Made by a program: the position numbers and the translations under genes. A stretch of DNA of 64,000 bases from Sediminicola arcticus (lineage in GTDB: Bacteria > Bacteroidota > Bacteroidia > Flavobacteriales > Flavobacteriaceae). This document shows positions 50,480 to 59,840 of this stretch, one piece after another; position 1 is the stretch's first letter; each line of letters begins with the position of its first letter. The notes beneath the pieces were generated by a model, which ran no database searches, was not told the DNA's origin, and worked only from the letters and a program-made list of their open reading frames with translations. The stretch is from the NCBI RefSeq assembly GCF_040566695.1, contig NZ_JBEXAE010000003.1, positions 372,001 through 436,000 on the forward strand, read 5' to 3'.

Positions 50480-51166
50480 ATGAGAAAAGAACAACACCAT
50501 AAAGGATGGAATGAGATAAAGACCAATGATTCTTGGGCTATTTTCAAGATTATGGGGGAGTTTGTTAGCGGTTTTGAAAAAATGAGTGCCATTGGACCTT
50601 GTGTTTCTATTTTTGGTTCCGCTAGAACAAAAGAAGGTGATCCATATTATGAGTTGGCAACAAGTATAGCTAAACGTATTTCTGAAGCTGGCTATGGTAT
50701 TATTACCGGAGGAGGACCAGGAATTATGGAAGCAGGAAATAGAGGAGCTCATTTGGCCGGAGGAACCTCTGTAGGTCTCAATATAGATTTGCCATTTGAG
50801 CAACATAACAATCCTTATATTGATGCCGATAAAAGTCTCGATTTTGACTATTTCTTTGTTCGGAAAGTGATGTTTGTGAAATATTCACAGGGCTTTGTAG
50901 TGATGCCAGGAGGTTTTGGAACCTTAGATGAACTTTTTGAAGCGATTACCCTCATACAGACCAATAAAATTGAAAAATTTCCAATTATATTAGTAGGAAC
51001 AGATTTTTGGGAAGGTCTATTTGTCTGGATTAAAAACATTATGCTAGAGAAAGGCAATATCAGTATAAATGATATGGACCTGATACAACTAGTGGATACT
51101 GAGGAGCAGGTAGTTGAAATAATTGATTCTTTCTATAGAGGAAGAACCTTAAGCCCCAACTTCTAA
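50480..51166 (+). CDS. LOG-family (TIGR00730) Rossmann-fold protein
   Basis: 228 aa. Motifs GGGPGIMEAGNRGAHLAGG and VMPGGFGTLDELFEAITL (PGGxGT), the catalytic signature of cytokinin-riboside 5'-monophosphate phosphoribohydrolase (LOG) and of PpnN-like nucleotide hydrolases. Bacterial members hydrolyse nucleotide 5'-monophosphates to base plus ribose-5-phosphate. It is followed 6 bp later by the large M1-like outer-membrane gene, so it may be transcribed with it. Confidence 0.85.
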   Translation: MRKEQHHKGWNEIKTNDSWAIFKIMGEFVSGFEKMSAIGPCVSIFGSARTKEGDPYYELATSIAKRISEAGYGIITGGGPGIMEAGNRGAHLAGGTSVGLNIDLPFEQHNNPYIDADKSLDFDYFFVRKVMFVKYSQGFVVMPGGFGTLDELFEAITLIQTNKIEKFPIILVGTDFWEGLFVWIKNIMLEKGNISINDMDLIQLVDTEEQVVEIIDSFYRGRTLSPNF

Positions 51167-51172
51167 AAGGAT

Positions 51173-54013
51173 ATGTTCCCCAAGCCTATACATTTTAATG
51201 TTATTTATTTATGCGCTATTGCCATTGTCCTTGGTATGGGTAGCATTAACGGCCAACACCTGAATACGCTGACTGCAACTTTGGATGGAGCAAAAAAAGA
51301 TATTTATATACAACAGCAGTTTGTTTATGTAAATGATTCTAATGACTCTTTACCAGAATTATTCTTTAATGACTGGCCACAAGCCTACTCCAATAAAAAT
51401 ACGGCTCTAGCACAAAGATTTGCTGAAGAATTTAAGAAAGGGCTTCACTTGGCCAAATCCCACGAAAGGGGATCCACTAATATCTTAAGTGTGGTAGATG
51501 ACCGCTATAGTGGTCTAACTTGGGAGCGGAGTCGCCAAAGGGATATTATTAAAATTTCGCTTAACGCACCACTGGCACCAAGGGAATCAATCAAAATATT
51601 CATTACCTATAGAGTAAAACTTCCGCCGAATAAGTTTACCCCTTTTGGATATGACAACAAAAACAAATACTATTTAAAGGACTGGTACTTAACCCCTGCC
51701 GTTTATTCCAATGGGAAATGGTCTTTGTACTCCAACAAGAATTTGGAAGATCTTTACACCGGGATAACAAACACCAAAATAACATTCAAGTATCCCAAGG
51801 GTTTGTTTTTGGCAAGCAATTTTACTGAAGTCAGGACTAACAACACCTCTTTTTTAAAACAATCGTTCCTAGAGGGTATTAATAGTAAAAGTGCTGAAAT
51901 CATTATAAACCCTGAAAGGACATTTACCAAACACGTTACCCCTACCCTTACCGTCCTTACAGATTTGGAAATCCCCAAATATGATCCAATATCCAAAGGC
52001 ATATCCATTAACAAAGTCGCCCAATTTATTACGGACAATTTGGGAGGATATCCTCATGGGCATCTATTAGTAAGTAATATTGATAATCAAAAGAATCCAC
52101 TATATGGACTAAATCAGTTACCCTCCTTTGTTAGACCTTACGAAGATCAGTTCCAATTTGAAATGGAATTTCTTAAAACGGCTCTTAACAGCTTTTTAAA
52201 GGAAACACTTTTTTTTGATATTAGAAAAGACAGATGGGTCTACGATGCCTTGGTCAATTATCTTATGATAAAATACGTGGATGAGTACTATGAAGACCAA
52301 AAATTATTAGGAAAATTGTCCACTATTTGGGGATTGAGAAGTTTTCACCTTGCACAAATGGACTTTAATGAGCAATATTCTTTCCTGCATATGCTCACCG
52401 CAAGAAAAAACTTGGACCAATCATTAGTAACTGCAAACGATTCTCTAATAAAATTTAATCAAAAAATTGCCAATAGATACAAGGCTGGCTTGGGACTTGC
52501 ATATTTATCAGAATACATTGGGGAAGAAAACGTAGCCAAAAGTATTTCAGAATTTTATGAGAATTACAAGCTAAAACCAGTTCAACAGGATGATTTTGTT
52601 GCCATTTTGGAAGGTTCTACTACTATGGATATTAAATGGTTTAATAAAGAGTATGTATCCTCTAATAAAAGAATAGATTATAACATTAGCAACGTTTTTA
52701 AAACTGATGATTCCCTAGCTATTACTTTAAAAAATAAAGGGGGAACCAATGTGCCTATTTCCCTTTTCGGAATTAGAAAGGATTCTGTTGTCTCCAAATA
52801 TTGGTTCTCAGATATTTCAGAAAAAAAAACATTTACCATTCCAAGACAAGGCGAAGATCGCTTAGTGCTTAACTATGACCAAAAAATTCCAGAGTTCAAC
52901 CAAAGAGATAATTGGAAATCCTTGAACGGTTTTTTTTCTAGTAATAAAAAATTAAAATTTCAATTTTTTAAGGATACTGAAGATCCATATTACAATCAGA
53001 TATTCTATGTACCTGTATTAGGTTTTAATATTTACGATGGCATTACCCCTGGAATGCGTATTCACAATAAAACCCTTTTAGAACGACCATTTATTTTTGA
53101 TTTTGCACCTTCCTATGCCCTAAAGGAACAAGCTTTAGTGGGATATGGAAAATTTAACTATAGAAAATACTATCAGGGCCAAAATATGTTTGTGGCCAAT
53201 TATTCAATAGGCGGCTCTTCGTTCCACTTTGCAGAAAATTCTAGATACACCACCATAACTCCTTCTATCAGTTTTGGATGGAGACCCGATAATCTCATCT
53301 CCAATAAAAGAGAATATTTAACCTTTAGATATGTGAATGTTTTTAGGGTAGTAGATGAAAATCAAAATCTGACCACAGATCCAGATTACAGCGTTATAAA
53401 TGCCCGATATGTCAATTCCAACAATGGGGTTATAGATTATGTATCATGGTTTTTTGATGCGCAACACTCCATCAATTTTTCAAAAGTCGCTTTTAACTTA
53501 GAATACAGAAAGCTATTTGAAAACAACCGTCAATTAAACGTAAGATTCTTTGCAGGAAAATTTTTAAGGAACCAAACCAATTCAGACTTTTTTAGTTTCG
53601 CATTGGACAGACCAACAGATTACCTATTTGATTATAGTTATTTAGGTCGTTCAGAGGATACTGGCATCTACAGTCAGCAGATCGTAATAGCAGAAGGAGG
53701 ATTTAAATCGAAATTGGAAATTCCTTTTTCCAACGATTGGATGGCAACGACCAATGCAAGTGTTAATCTTTGGCGCTGGATAGAGCTTTATGGAGACGTT
53801 GGCTTCTTAAAGAGCAAAGGTTTTAAAGAACGCTTCGTTTATGACTCAGGAGTTCGCCTAAACTTGGTTACAGATTATTTTGAGCTTTACTTCCCCTTGT
53901 ATTCCAATAATGGTTGGGAGGTCTCACAACCCAATTATGAAGAGAAAATTAGGTTTATTGTAACCTTGAGTCCTAAGACCCTTCTAGGACTTTTCAATAG
54001 AAAATGGTTTTAA
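51173..54013 (+). CDS. M1-aminopeptidase-like protein fused to an outer-membrane barrel, zinc motif absent
   Basis: 946 aa. Signal peptide (1-27). An N-terminal M1-type beta domain (30-270; SGLTWERSRQRDIIKI, then PRESIKIFITYRVKLP), a helical domain (about 280-480) with DRWVYDALVNYLMIKY, which aligns with the W.NEG..TY helix of M1 enzymes, then beta strands and a C-terminal barrel-like half ending LLGLFNRKWF. Active M1 enzymes have HEXXH about 20 residues before that helix; here the corresponding QFEMEFLKTALNSFLKE has none, so it is probably non-catalytic. Function unknown: surface scaffold or transport. Confidence 0.65.
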   Translation: MFPKPIHFNVIYLCAIAIVLGMGSINGQHLNTLTATLDGAKKDIYIQQQFVYVNDSNDSLPELFFNDWPQAYSNKNTALAQRFAEEFKKGLHLAKSHERGSTNILSVVDDRYSGLTWERSRQRDIIKISLNAPLAPRESIKIFITYRVKLPPNKFTPFGYDNKNKYYLKDWYLTPAVYSNGKWSLYSNKNLEDLYTGITNTKITFKYPKGLFLASNFTEVRTNNTSFLKQSFLEGINSKSAEIIINPERTFTKHVTPTLTVLTDLEIPKYDPISKGISINKVAQFITDNLGGYPHGHLLVSNIDNQKNPLYGLNQLPSFVRPYEDQFQFEMEFLKTALNSFLKETLFFDIRKDRWVYDALVNYLMIKYVDEYYEDQKLLGKLSTIWGLRSFHLAQMDFNEQYSFLHMLTARKNLDQSLVTANDSLIKFNQKIANRYKAGLGLAYLSEYIGEENVAKSISEFYENYKLKPVQQDDFVAILEGSTTMDIKWFNKEYVSSNKRIDYNISNVFKTDDSLAITLKNKGGTNVPISLFGIRKDSVVSKYWFSDISEKKTFTIPRQGEDRLVLNYDQKIPEFNQRDNWKSLNGFFSSNKKLKFQFFKDTEDPYYNQIFYVPVLGFNIYDGITPGMRIHNKTLLERPFIFDFAPSYALKEQALVGYGKFNYRKYYQGQNMFVANYSIGGSSFHFAENSRYTTITPSISFGWRPDNLISNKREYLTFRYVNVFRVVDENQNLTTDPDYSVINARYVNSNNGVIDYVSWFFDAQHSINFSKVAFNLEYRKLFENNRQLNVRFFAGKFLRNQTNSDFFSFALDRPTDYLFDYSYLGRSEDTGIYSQQIVIAEGGFKSKLEIPFSNDWMATTNASVNLWRWIELYGDVGFLKSKGFKERFVYDSGVRLNLVTDYFELYFPLYSNNGWEVSQPNYEEKIRFIVTLSPKTLLGLFNRKWF

Positions 54014-54123
54014 TTTGTTAGCAAATTCTCATTATTTTTTCTATTTATTGCATTATTCATAATTTTATAATTTACAATTACGGAATATTTAATAACTTAT
54101 TAATAAATAAGCTGTCTCCTAAA

Positions 54124-54154
54124 TTGCAAAAATCACTCTATTTTGATATTTTTG
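54124..54154 (+). promoter_or_regulatory. Promoter of the second E1 fusion; decides the start
   Basis: TTG 54124-54126, N20, TATTTTTG 54147-54154: a full consensus match. The TTG that could be read as a start codon is therefore the -33 box; transcription begins near 54159 and the ATG at 54175 is the start. Confidence 0.7.
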
Positions 54155-54174
54155 TGCAAAATCATAACCCAGTA

Positions 54175-56586
54175 ATGAAAGTAGACTCAAAAACTAGCAA
54201 TGATATTTCTTTTGAAGATTTTAAGAATCAAATCTTACACGATTATCAAATAGCAGTACTTAGTAGAGAATGCAGTATTCTTGGAAGAAGGGAAGTTTTG
54301 ACCGGCAAAGCCAAGTTTGGAATCTTTGGGGATGGCAAGGAGCTCCCTCAACTGGCCATGGCCCGTTCCTTTGAGGATGGTGATTTTAGAAGTGGGTATT
54401 ACAGGGATCAAACGTTCATGATGGCTTTGAATCTCTTAACCCCTAAGGCATTTTTTCATGGCCTTTATGCCACTACAGATATTGAAAAAGAACCCATGAG
54501 TGCCGGAAGACAGATGGGGGGACATTTTACAACCCATAGTTTAAATGCCGATGGCACATGGAAAGACCTAACAGCACAAAAAAATAGTAGTGCTGACGTA
54601 TCGCCTACAGCCGCTCAAATGCCTAGACTTTTGGGGTTGGCTCAAGCTTCAAAAATTTATAGAAACGTTAAAGGAATAGATACTACTAATTTTTCTAAAA
54701 ACGGGAATGAAGTAGCTTGGGGTACTATAGGTAACGCCAGTACTAGTGAAGGACACTTTTTTGAGACCATCAATGCTGCGGGCGTTTTGCAGGTACCCAT
54801 GGTAATAAGTGTTTGGGACGATAAATATGGAATATCGGTTCCTGCCAAGCACCAGACAACAAAAGAAAACATTTCCGAAATTCTTAAAGGTTTTCAAAGA
54901 GATGAGGATAACAAAGGATACGAAATTTTAAAAGTCAATGGTTGGGACTATACAGCACTAATACATGCGTATGAGAATGCTGCGGACATAGCCAGAGAAG
55001 AACACGTACCCGTTCTTATTCATGTTAAAGAGCTAACTCAACCACAGGGTCACTCAACTTCTGGATCACATGAACGTTACAAAAGTGAGGACCGATTAGC
55101 TTGGGAAGCAGAAAATGACTGTAACAAGCGTTTTAGAGAATGGATCCTTGAAAATAATATTACTAATGAGGAAGAATTGCTAGCCATTGAGAAATCTGCT
55201 ATAAAAGAGGTCCGAACGGCCAAAAAAGAAGCGTGGGAAGAATTTTTGGCTCCTCATAAAAAAACAAAAAAAGTACTTTTAACTTTATTGGAAAACGTTG
55301 CACATAGCAGCCCTAACAAAACCTTTATCACCAAAATTATTAACGATCTTATAGCTATTGAAGAACCTTCCAAAAAGGATTTAACCTCAAAGGCTAGAAA
55401 GACCCTGCGATATCTTATTGGGGAAAATTCTACACCCAAAACAGAATTGTTACAATGGATTGAAAAATTCATACAGAACACCCAGACAAATTACAGTTCA
55501 CATCTATATAGTGAACTTCCTAATAATGCTATCAATGTAAAAGAAATTAAGCCTACCTATAGTCCCCAACCTGAAAAAGTGGACGGTCGGGTTATTCTTA
55601 GGGACAATTTTGATAAGTTGTTCGAGGCGTATCCAGAGGCTTTGATCTTTGGAGAAGACAGCGGGGCCATTGGAGATGTTAACCAAGGTTTAGAAGGCCT
55701 TCAAAAAAAATATGGTGAACTTCGTGTAGCCGATGTGGGTATTCGTGAGGCCACTATAATTGGTCAAGGAATTGGGCTTGCCATGAGAGGGTTGAGACCA
55801 ATTGCTGAAATTCAATACTTGGATTATCTGTTGTACGGACTTCAATTGCTTAGCGATGATCTCGCTACCCTGCACTACAGAACTGTTGGCAAACAAAAAG
55901 CACCACTTATTGTTAGAACCCGTGGACACAGATTGGAAGGTATTTGGCATTCTGGTTCACAAATGGGCGCATTAATCCATCTACTAAGGGGTATGTACAT
56001 TCTAGTGCCTAGGAATATGACTAAGGCAGCCGGTTTTTACAATACCTTAATGAAAAGTGATGAGCCTGGTCTTATCATAGAGAGTTTAAATGGATACCGC
56101 TTAAAAGAAGCTATTCCAAATAATCTCGGTGAACTGTGCACCCCTATTGGCATTGTAGAGACTGTTAAAGAAGGTTCGGACATGACCATAGTTTCATATG
56201 GTTCTACATTAAGAATTGTACTTCAAGTTGCAAATGAGCTAAATGAGGTGGGAATTGATGTGGAAGTAATAGATGCACAAAGTCTGTTGCCTTTTGATAT
56301 TCATCATGATGTCCTTAAAAGCGTTCAAAAAACTAGTCGATTATTGGTAATCGATGAGGATGTCCCAGGCGGTTGCTCAGCCTATTTAATTCAGGAAATA
56401 GTAGAAAAACAAGGTGCCTATCAATTTTTAGATAGTGCTCCTCAAACCATAACATCAAAAGCACATAGGCCAGCATATGCCACAGATGGAGATTATTTTT
56501 CAAAACCAAATGCCGAGGATATGTTTGAAAAAATCTATAGCATCATGCATGAAAGTAATCCCGCTGATTTTCCAAAATTGAGATAG
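54175..56586 (+). CDS. 2-oxoacid dehydrogenase E1, fused alpha and beta subunits, long form
   Basis: 803 aa from ATG 54175. Alpha half (to about 440): GYYRDQTFMMALN, the GNASTSEGHFFETINAAG part of the ThDP site and DDKYGISVP, where the usual Gly-Asp-Gly is altered. Beta half (about 470-803): FGEDSGAIGDVNQGLEGLQ, REATIIGQGIGLAMRG, then the transketolase C-terminal domain. It resembles pyruvate/branched-chain E1 with a linker of about 100 residues between halves. It is one of two alpha/beta fusions in the window. Its substrate is unresolved, and no E2/E3 genes are beside it. Confidence 0.82.
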   Translation: MKVDSKTSNDISFEDFKNQILHDYQIAVLSRECSILGRREVLTGKAKFGIFGDGKELPQLAMARSFEDGDFRSGYYRDQTFMMALNLLTPKAFFHGLYATTDIEKEPMSAGRQMGGHFTTHSLNADGTWKDLTAQKNSSADVSPTAAQMPRLLGLAQASKIYRNVKGIDTTNFSKNGNEVAWGTIGNASTSEGHFFETINAAGVLQVPMVISVWDDKYGISVPAKHQTTKENISEILKGFQRDEDNKGYEILKVNGWDYTALIHAYENAADIAREEHVPVLIHVKELTQPQGHSTSGSHERYKSEDRLAWEAENDCNKRFREWILENNITNEEELLAIEKSAIKEVRTAKKEAWEEFLAPHKKTKKVLLTLLENVAHSSPNKTFITKIINDLIAIEEPSKKDLTSKARKTLRYLIGENSTPKTELLQWIEKFIQNTQTNYSSHLYSELPNNAINVKEIKPTYSPQPEKVDGRVILRDNFDKLFEAYPEALIFGEDSGAIGDVNQGLEGLQKKYGELRVADVGIREATIIGQGIGLAMRGLRPIAEIQYLDYLLYGLQLLSDDLATLHYRTVGKQKAPLIVRTRGHRLEGIWHSGSQMGALIHLLRGMYILVPRNMTKAAGFYNTLMKSDEPGLIIESLNGYRLKEAIPNNLGELCTPIGIVETVKEGSDMTIVSYGSTLRIVLQVANELNEVGIDVEVIDAQSLLPFDIHHDVLKSVQKTSRLLVIDEDVPGGCSAYLIQEIVEKQGAYQFLDSAPQTITSKAHRPAYATDGDYFSKPNAEDMFEKIYSIMHESNPADFPKLR

Positions 56587-56782
56587 CTTATCTGATACTA
56601 AATTAGTTTGGCATATCTAATCTATTTTAGAGGACAAATTTTCTTCTTAAAAATTGAATATAGAATTGTGTTCAAAACATAAAATGTTCTTATAATTGCA
56701 ATTGCCTGAACAATCATTTTTTGTTAGGAGTACCATTTAAAAATAAATCTATACTTTTATACAACTCAAATCTTAATTTAAA

Positions 56783-57160
56783 ATGAAAAGTTCCCTTACC
56801 ACAGATTTAGGATTGTTGCTTTTGCGTATTGTGCCGTCCGCGATGATGCTTACTCATGGATATCCAAAATTTCAAAAATTGTTGAGTGGTGATTTTGAGT
56901 TCGCGGACCCCATTGGCCTCGGTGTAGCTCCCTCTCTATTTTTAACGGTTATTGCTGAATTTATTTGCCCCGTGCTTATTATCGTAGGGTTTAAAACTAG
57001 GTGGGCTGCCTTACCACCTGCAATCGCTATGTTCGTCGCCACCTTTATTGTTCATATTTCGGATGCTTTGGGTAGAAAAGAATTGGCTATTATGTACCTG
57101 GGCTTTTTTGCAATAATAATGTTATTGGGACCTGGGAAATATAGTGCAGATAGGAAATAA
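56783..57160 (+). CDS. DoxX-family membrane protein
   Basis: 125 aa with four transmembrane helices. The family's early LGLLLLRIVPSAMMLTHGYPKF (helix 1 with the R and HG motif) and the loop EFICPVLIIVGFKTRWAA are visible. DoxX proteins are poorly understood and are linked to thiosulfate:quinone oxidation or redox homeostasis. It ends at the base before the convergent holA stop. No operon partner. Confidence 0.85.
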   Translation: MKSSLTTDLGLLLLRIVPSAMMLTHGYPKFQKLLSGDFEFADPIGLGVAPSLFLTVIAEFICPVLIIVGFKTRWAALPPAIAMFVATFIVHISDALGRKELAIMYLGFFAIIMLLGPGKYSADRK

Positions 57161-58162
57161 TTATATTATTTTAACTAAGAGTTCTTTTAGGAGATCAGCC
57201 TGAGAAAGATTGGCACCACCAACCCCTTTTCCCTTAAGATCCATTTCCCTCAAATAGGATATTACCTGACTTACCTTTTTCATGGGGTAGTTTTTAGCTG
57301 CTATTTGATATTCCTGCACAAAATAAGGGTTGATCCCCAAAGTACTCGCTACACTTCTTGGAGAATGATCAGACATCCCATGATATTGTAGTAATTGGGA
57401 GAAAAAATTATGCAATAAAGTCACGGTGACCACAAATGGATTATCCTTGGGATTTTGCGCAAAATAATGGATAATGCGGGTAGCTTTAAGAATATCTCGC
57501 TCTCCTATTGCCTTTTTAAGCTCAAAATTATTAAAATCTTTACTTATCCCTATATGCTCCTCAATGGCTGCCGGTGTAATTTCAACATTCTTTGGGAGGA
57601 CCAATTGTAGTTTCTCCAGTTCATTGTTTATTTTACTTAAATCGGTACCTAAATATTCCACTAATAAAATGGCAGCCTTGGGAGATATAGAATACCCTTT
57701 TCCTTGAAGCACCATTTTTATCCACTCCGAAACCTGGTTGTCATACAGCTTTTTACTTTCAAATAAAACCCCGGTTTTTTGTATGCTTTTGTATATTTTT
57801 TTTCGCTTGTCTAGTTTTCCGTATTTGTAACAAAATACTAAAACCGTAGAAGGCTGTGGATTGTCTGCATAACTTACTAGACTTTCTATGGAGCGCGATA
57901 GGTGTTGGGCTTCTTTTACAATGATCACCTGCTTGTCCGACATCATAGGATATCGTTTTGCATTACCAACAATCTCTTCTATAGTTACCTCTTTTCCATA
58001 CAGCACCATTTGGTTAAACCCCCTTTCTTCCTCAGTAAGTACGTTTTTTTCAATATACTCGGCTATCTTATCTATATAATAGGGCTCCTCCCCCATTAAA
58101 AAATAAATGGATTTTATATTTCCGCTTTTAATATCCGAGACTATCTGTTTTACTTCCTTCAT
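57161..58162 (-). CDS. holA: DNA polymerase III subunit delta
   Basis: 333 aa, standard HolA length. N-terminal IYFLMGEEPYYIDKIAEYI, the VIIVKEAQHLS sensor-like segment (degenerate Walker B), VLVFCYKYGKLDKRKK and C-terminal YPMKKVSQVISYLREMDLKGKG. It opens the sliding clamp in the clamp loader. Divergent by 26 bp from the HsdR-N-like gene, a conserved pairing in flavobacteria. Confidence 0.88.
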   Translation of the reverse strand: MKEVKQIVSDIKSGNIKSIYFLMGEEPYYIDKIAEYIEKNVLTEEERGFNQMVLYGKEVTIEEIVGNAKRYPMMSDKQVIIVKEAQHLSRSIESLVSYADNPQPSTVLVFCYKYGKLDKRKKIYKSIQKTGVLFESKKLYDNQVSEWIKMVLQGKGYSISPKAAILLVEYLGTDLSKINNELEKLQLVLPKNVEITPAAIEEHIGISKDFNNFELKKAIGERDILKATRIIHYFAQNPKDNPFVVTVTLLHNFFSQLLQYHGMSDHSPRSVASTLGINPYFVQEYQIAAKNYPMKKVSQVISYLREMDLKGKGVGGANLSQADLLKELLVKII

Positions 58163-58188
58163 CCAAAAAAATTCATCAAATTTGCCCT

Positions 58189-58635
58189 ATGCAACCACTG
58201 AACTTTCCAGCATACAACTTTCGCTTCAAAAATAGCGAAAATAAAGTTCAGATATTTGATGTTATCCGCAAAAAATTTGTGGTATTACAGCCCGAGGAAT
58301 GGGTAAGACAACATGTGGTGCACCATCTTATCTCCGACAAAAATTACCCGAAAAGTCTCATAAACGTAGAAAAGCAAGTGAAACTGAACAATATGATTAA
58401 GAGATACGACGTGGTAGTTTATAATTCTGATGCTTCCATTGAAATTTTAGTAGAATGTAAAGCGCCAGAAATAAAGATTTCACAACTAACATTTGATCAA
58501 ATTGCGCGCTATAACATGGAGTTGAAAGCCAATTACTTGATGGTTACCAATGGACAGGACCACTATTATTGCAAAATGGACTTAGAAAAAGAAAAATATA
58601 CTTTTTTACAGCATATTCCTGATTTTAGCCGTTAA
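58189..58635 (+). CDS. Stand-alone HsdR N-terminal-like nuclease domain protein
   Basis: 148 aa, PD-(D/E)XK-type fold: RYDVVVYNSDASIEILVECKAPEI carries the D...ExK catalytic residues (D about 66, E and K in VECK), preceded by WVRQHVVHHLI. This matches the HSDR_N domain of type I restriction enzymes but has no helicase or methylase part and no hsdM/hsdS nearby. It is probably a single-domain nuclease or nuclease-derived protein of unknown role, divergently linked to holA, not a restriction system. Confidence 0.75.
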   Translation: MQPLNFPAYNFRFKNSENKVQIFDVIRKKFVVLQPEEWVRQHVVHHLISDKNYPKSLINVEKQVKLNNMIKRYDVVVYNSDASIEILVECKAPEIKISQLTFDQIARYNMELKANYLMVTNGQDHYYCKMDLEKEKYTFLQHIPDFSR

Positions 58636-58736
58636 TTTGTGAGCTTTGGAAAGTACCAGTAATTGGTGGGCAATCTGTTGGATTGTCATATAACTTAAAT
58701 AAATAAGGTGCCGCAAAAGGATCGGCATGGACATGA

Positions 58737-59741
58737 ATGTCAAGAATAGCAATTGTCATACTTAACTGGAACGGAGAATCCTTATTGGATCAATTCCTCC
58801 CCTCTATTACACAATTTTCTGCAGGAGCGGATATTTATGTAGCAGATAATGCCTCTACAGACAATTCCATTGCCTTTATCAAAGAACACTATCCAGAAAT
58901 AAGAATAATCCAAAACCATACTAACGGAGGTTACGCAAAGGGTTATAATGATGCCTTAAAATTCATAGATTCTGAAATTCTTTGTTTACTTAATTCGGAT
59001 GTGGAAGTTTCCCAAAACTGGCTAGAACCTATTCTAAAGACCTTTGAAGAATTCCCCGAAGCTGCAATCATTCAGCCAAAAATTTTGGACTTAAATAATA
59101 AGGACTATTTTGAATATGCTGGAGCTGCTGGGGGTTTTATAGACCAACTGGGATATCCTTTCTGTAGGGGACGTATCTTTCAGGCATTGGAAAGAGACAC
59201 ACATCAATATGATGACATCAAGGAGATATTCTGGGCTACAGGCGCCTGTATGTTCATAAAAAATAAGGTTTTTCATGAATTAGGTGGGTTTGATGAGGAT
59301 TATTTTGCTCATCAGGAGGAAGTTGACCTTTGTTGGAGAGCAAAAAATAAAGGATATAAGGTATATTATGTGGGCACGTCCCATGTTTTTCATTTGGGAG
59401 GATCTACTTTGAGTAATATGAACCCTAAAAAGACCTATTTAAATTTTAGAAATTCCTTATTCTCCATTACCAAAAATTTGCCAAGAAAAAAGGCCATCCC
59501 AATTATCTTCTTTCGACTACTATTAGACGGTATAGCTGGTTTTCGTTTTATCTTTCAATTGAAATTTCAACATTGTTGGGCCATTTTAAGGGCACATCTA
59601 AGTTTTTATAGACAATTTGGTAAAATGTATAAAAAGCGGGAAAAAAATAATTTTATTAATAAATACTACGCTACGAGATCTATTGTATGGTCGCATTTCG
59701 TATATCAAGTAAGAAAATTTAACACTTTAGTAAAAAATTAA
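58737..59741 (+). CDS. Family 2 glycosyltransferase
   Basis: 334 aa GT-A fold. IAIVILNWNGESLL at the start, nucleotide-binding VADNASTDNS, the DXD-like LLNSDVEV and the acceptor HQEEVDLCWRAKNKGYKV (ED-type general base). Members transfer sugars to cell-surface polysaccharide or rhamnan-type glycans (WbbL-like). No other polysaccharide genes are adjacent. A hydrophobic stretch near 255 may form a membrane contact. Confidence 0.88.
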   Translation: MSRIAIVILNWNGESLLDQFLPSITQFSAGADIYVADNASTDNSIAFIKEHYPEIRIIQNHTNGGYAKGYNDALKFIDSEILCLLNSDVEVSQNWLEPILKTFEEFPEAAIIQPKILDLNNKDYFEYAGAAGGFIDQLGYPFCRGRIFQALERDTHQYDDIKEIFWATGACMFIKNKVFHELGGFDEDYFAHQEEVDLCWRAKNKGYKVYYVGTSHVFHLGGSTLSNMNPKKTYLNFRNSLFSITKNLPRKKAIPIIFFRLLLDGIAGFRFIFQLKFQHCWAILRAHLSFYRQFGKMYKKREKNNFINKYYATRSIVWSHFVYQVRKFNTLVKN

Positions 59742-59840
59742 CTAAATGCCCTACCCAAGCGCTAGGTTTTTATATAATTTTGACCTAATTCAAGAGAACA
59801 AAATATTAATAAAACGAAACAAAAAAATAAAGTAAAAATT

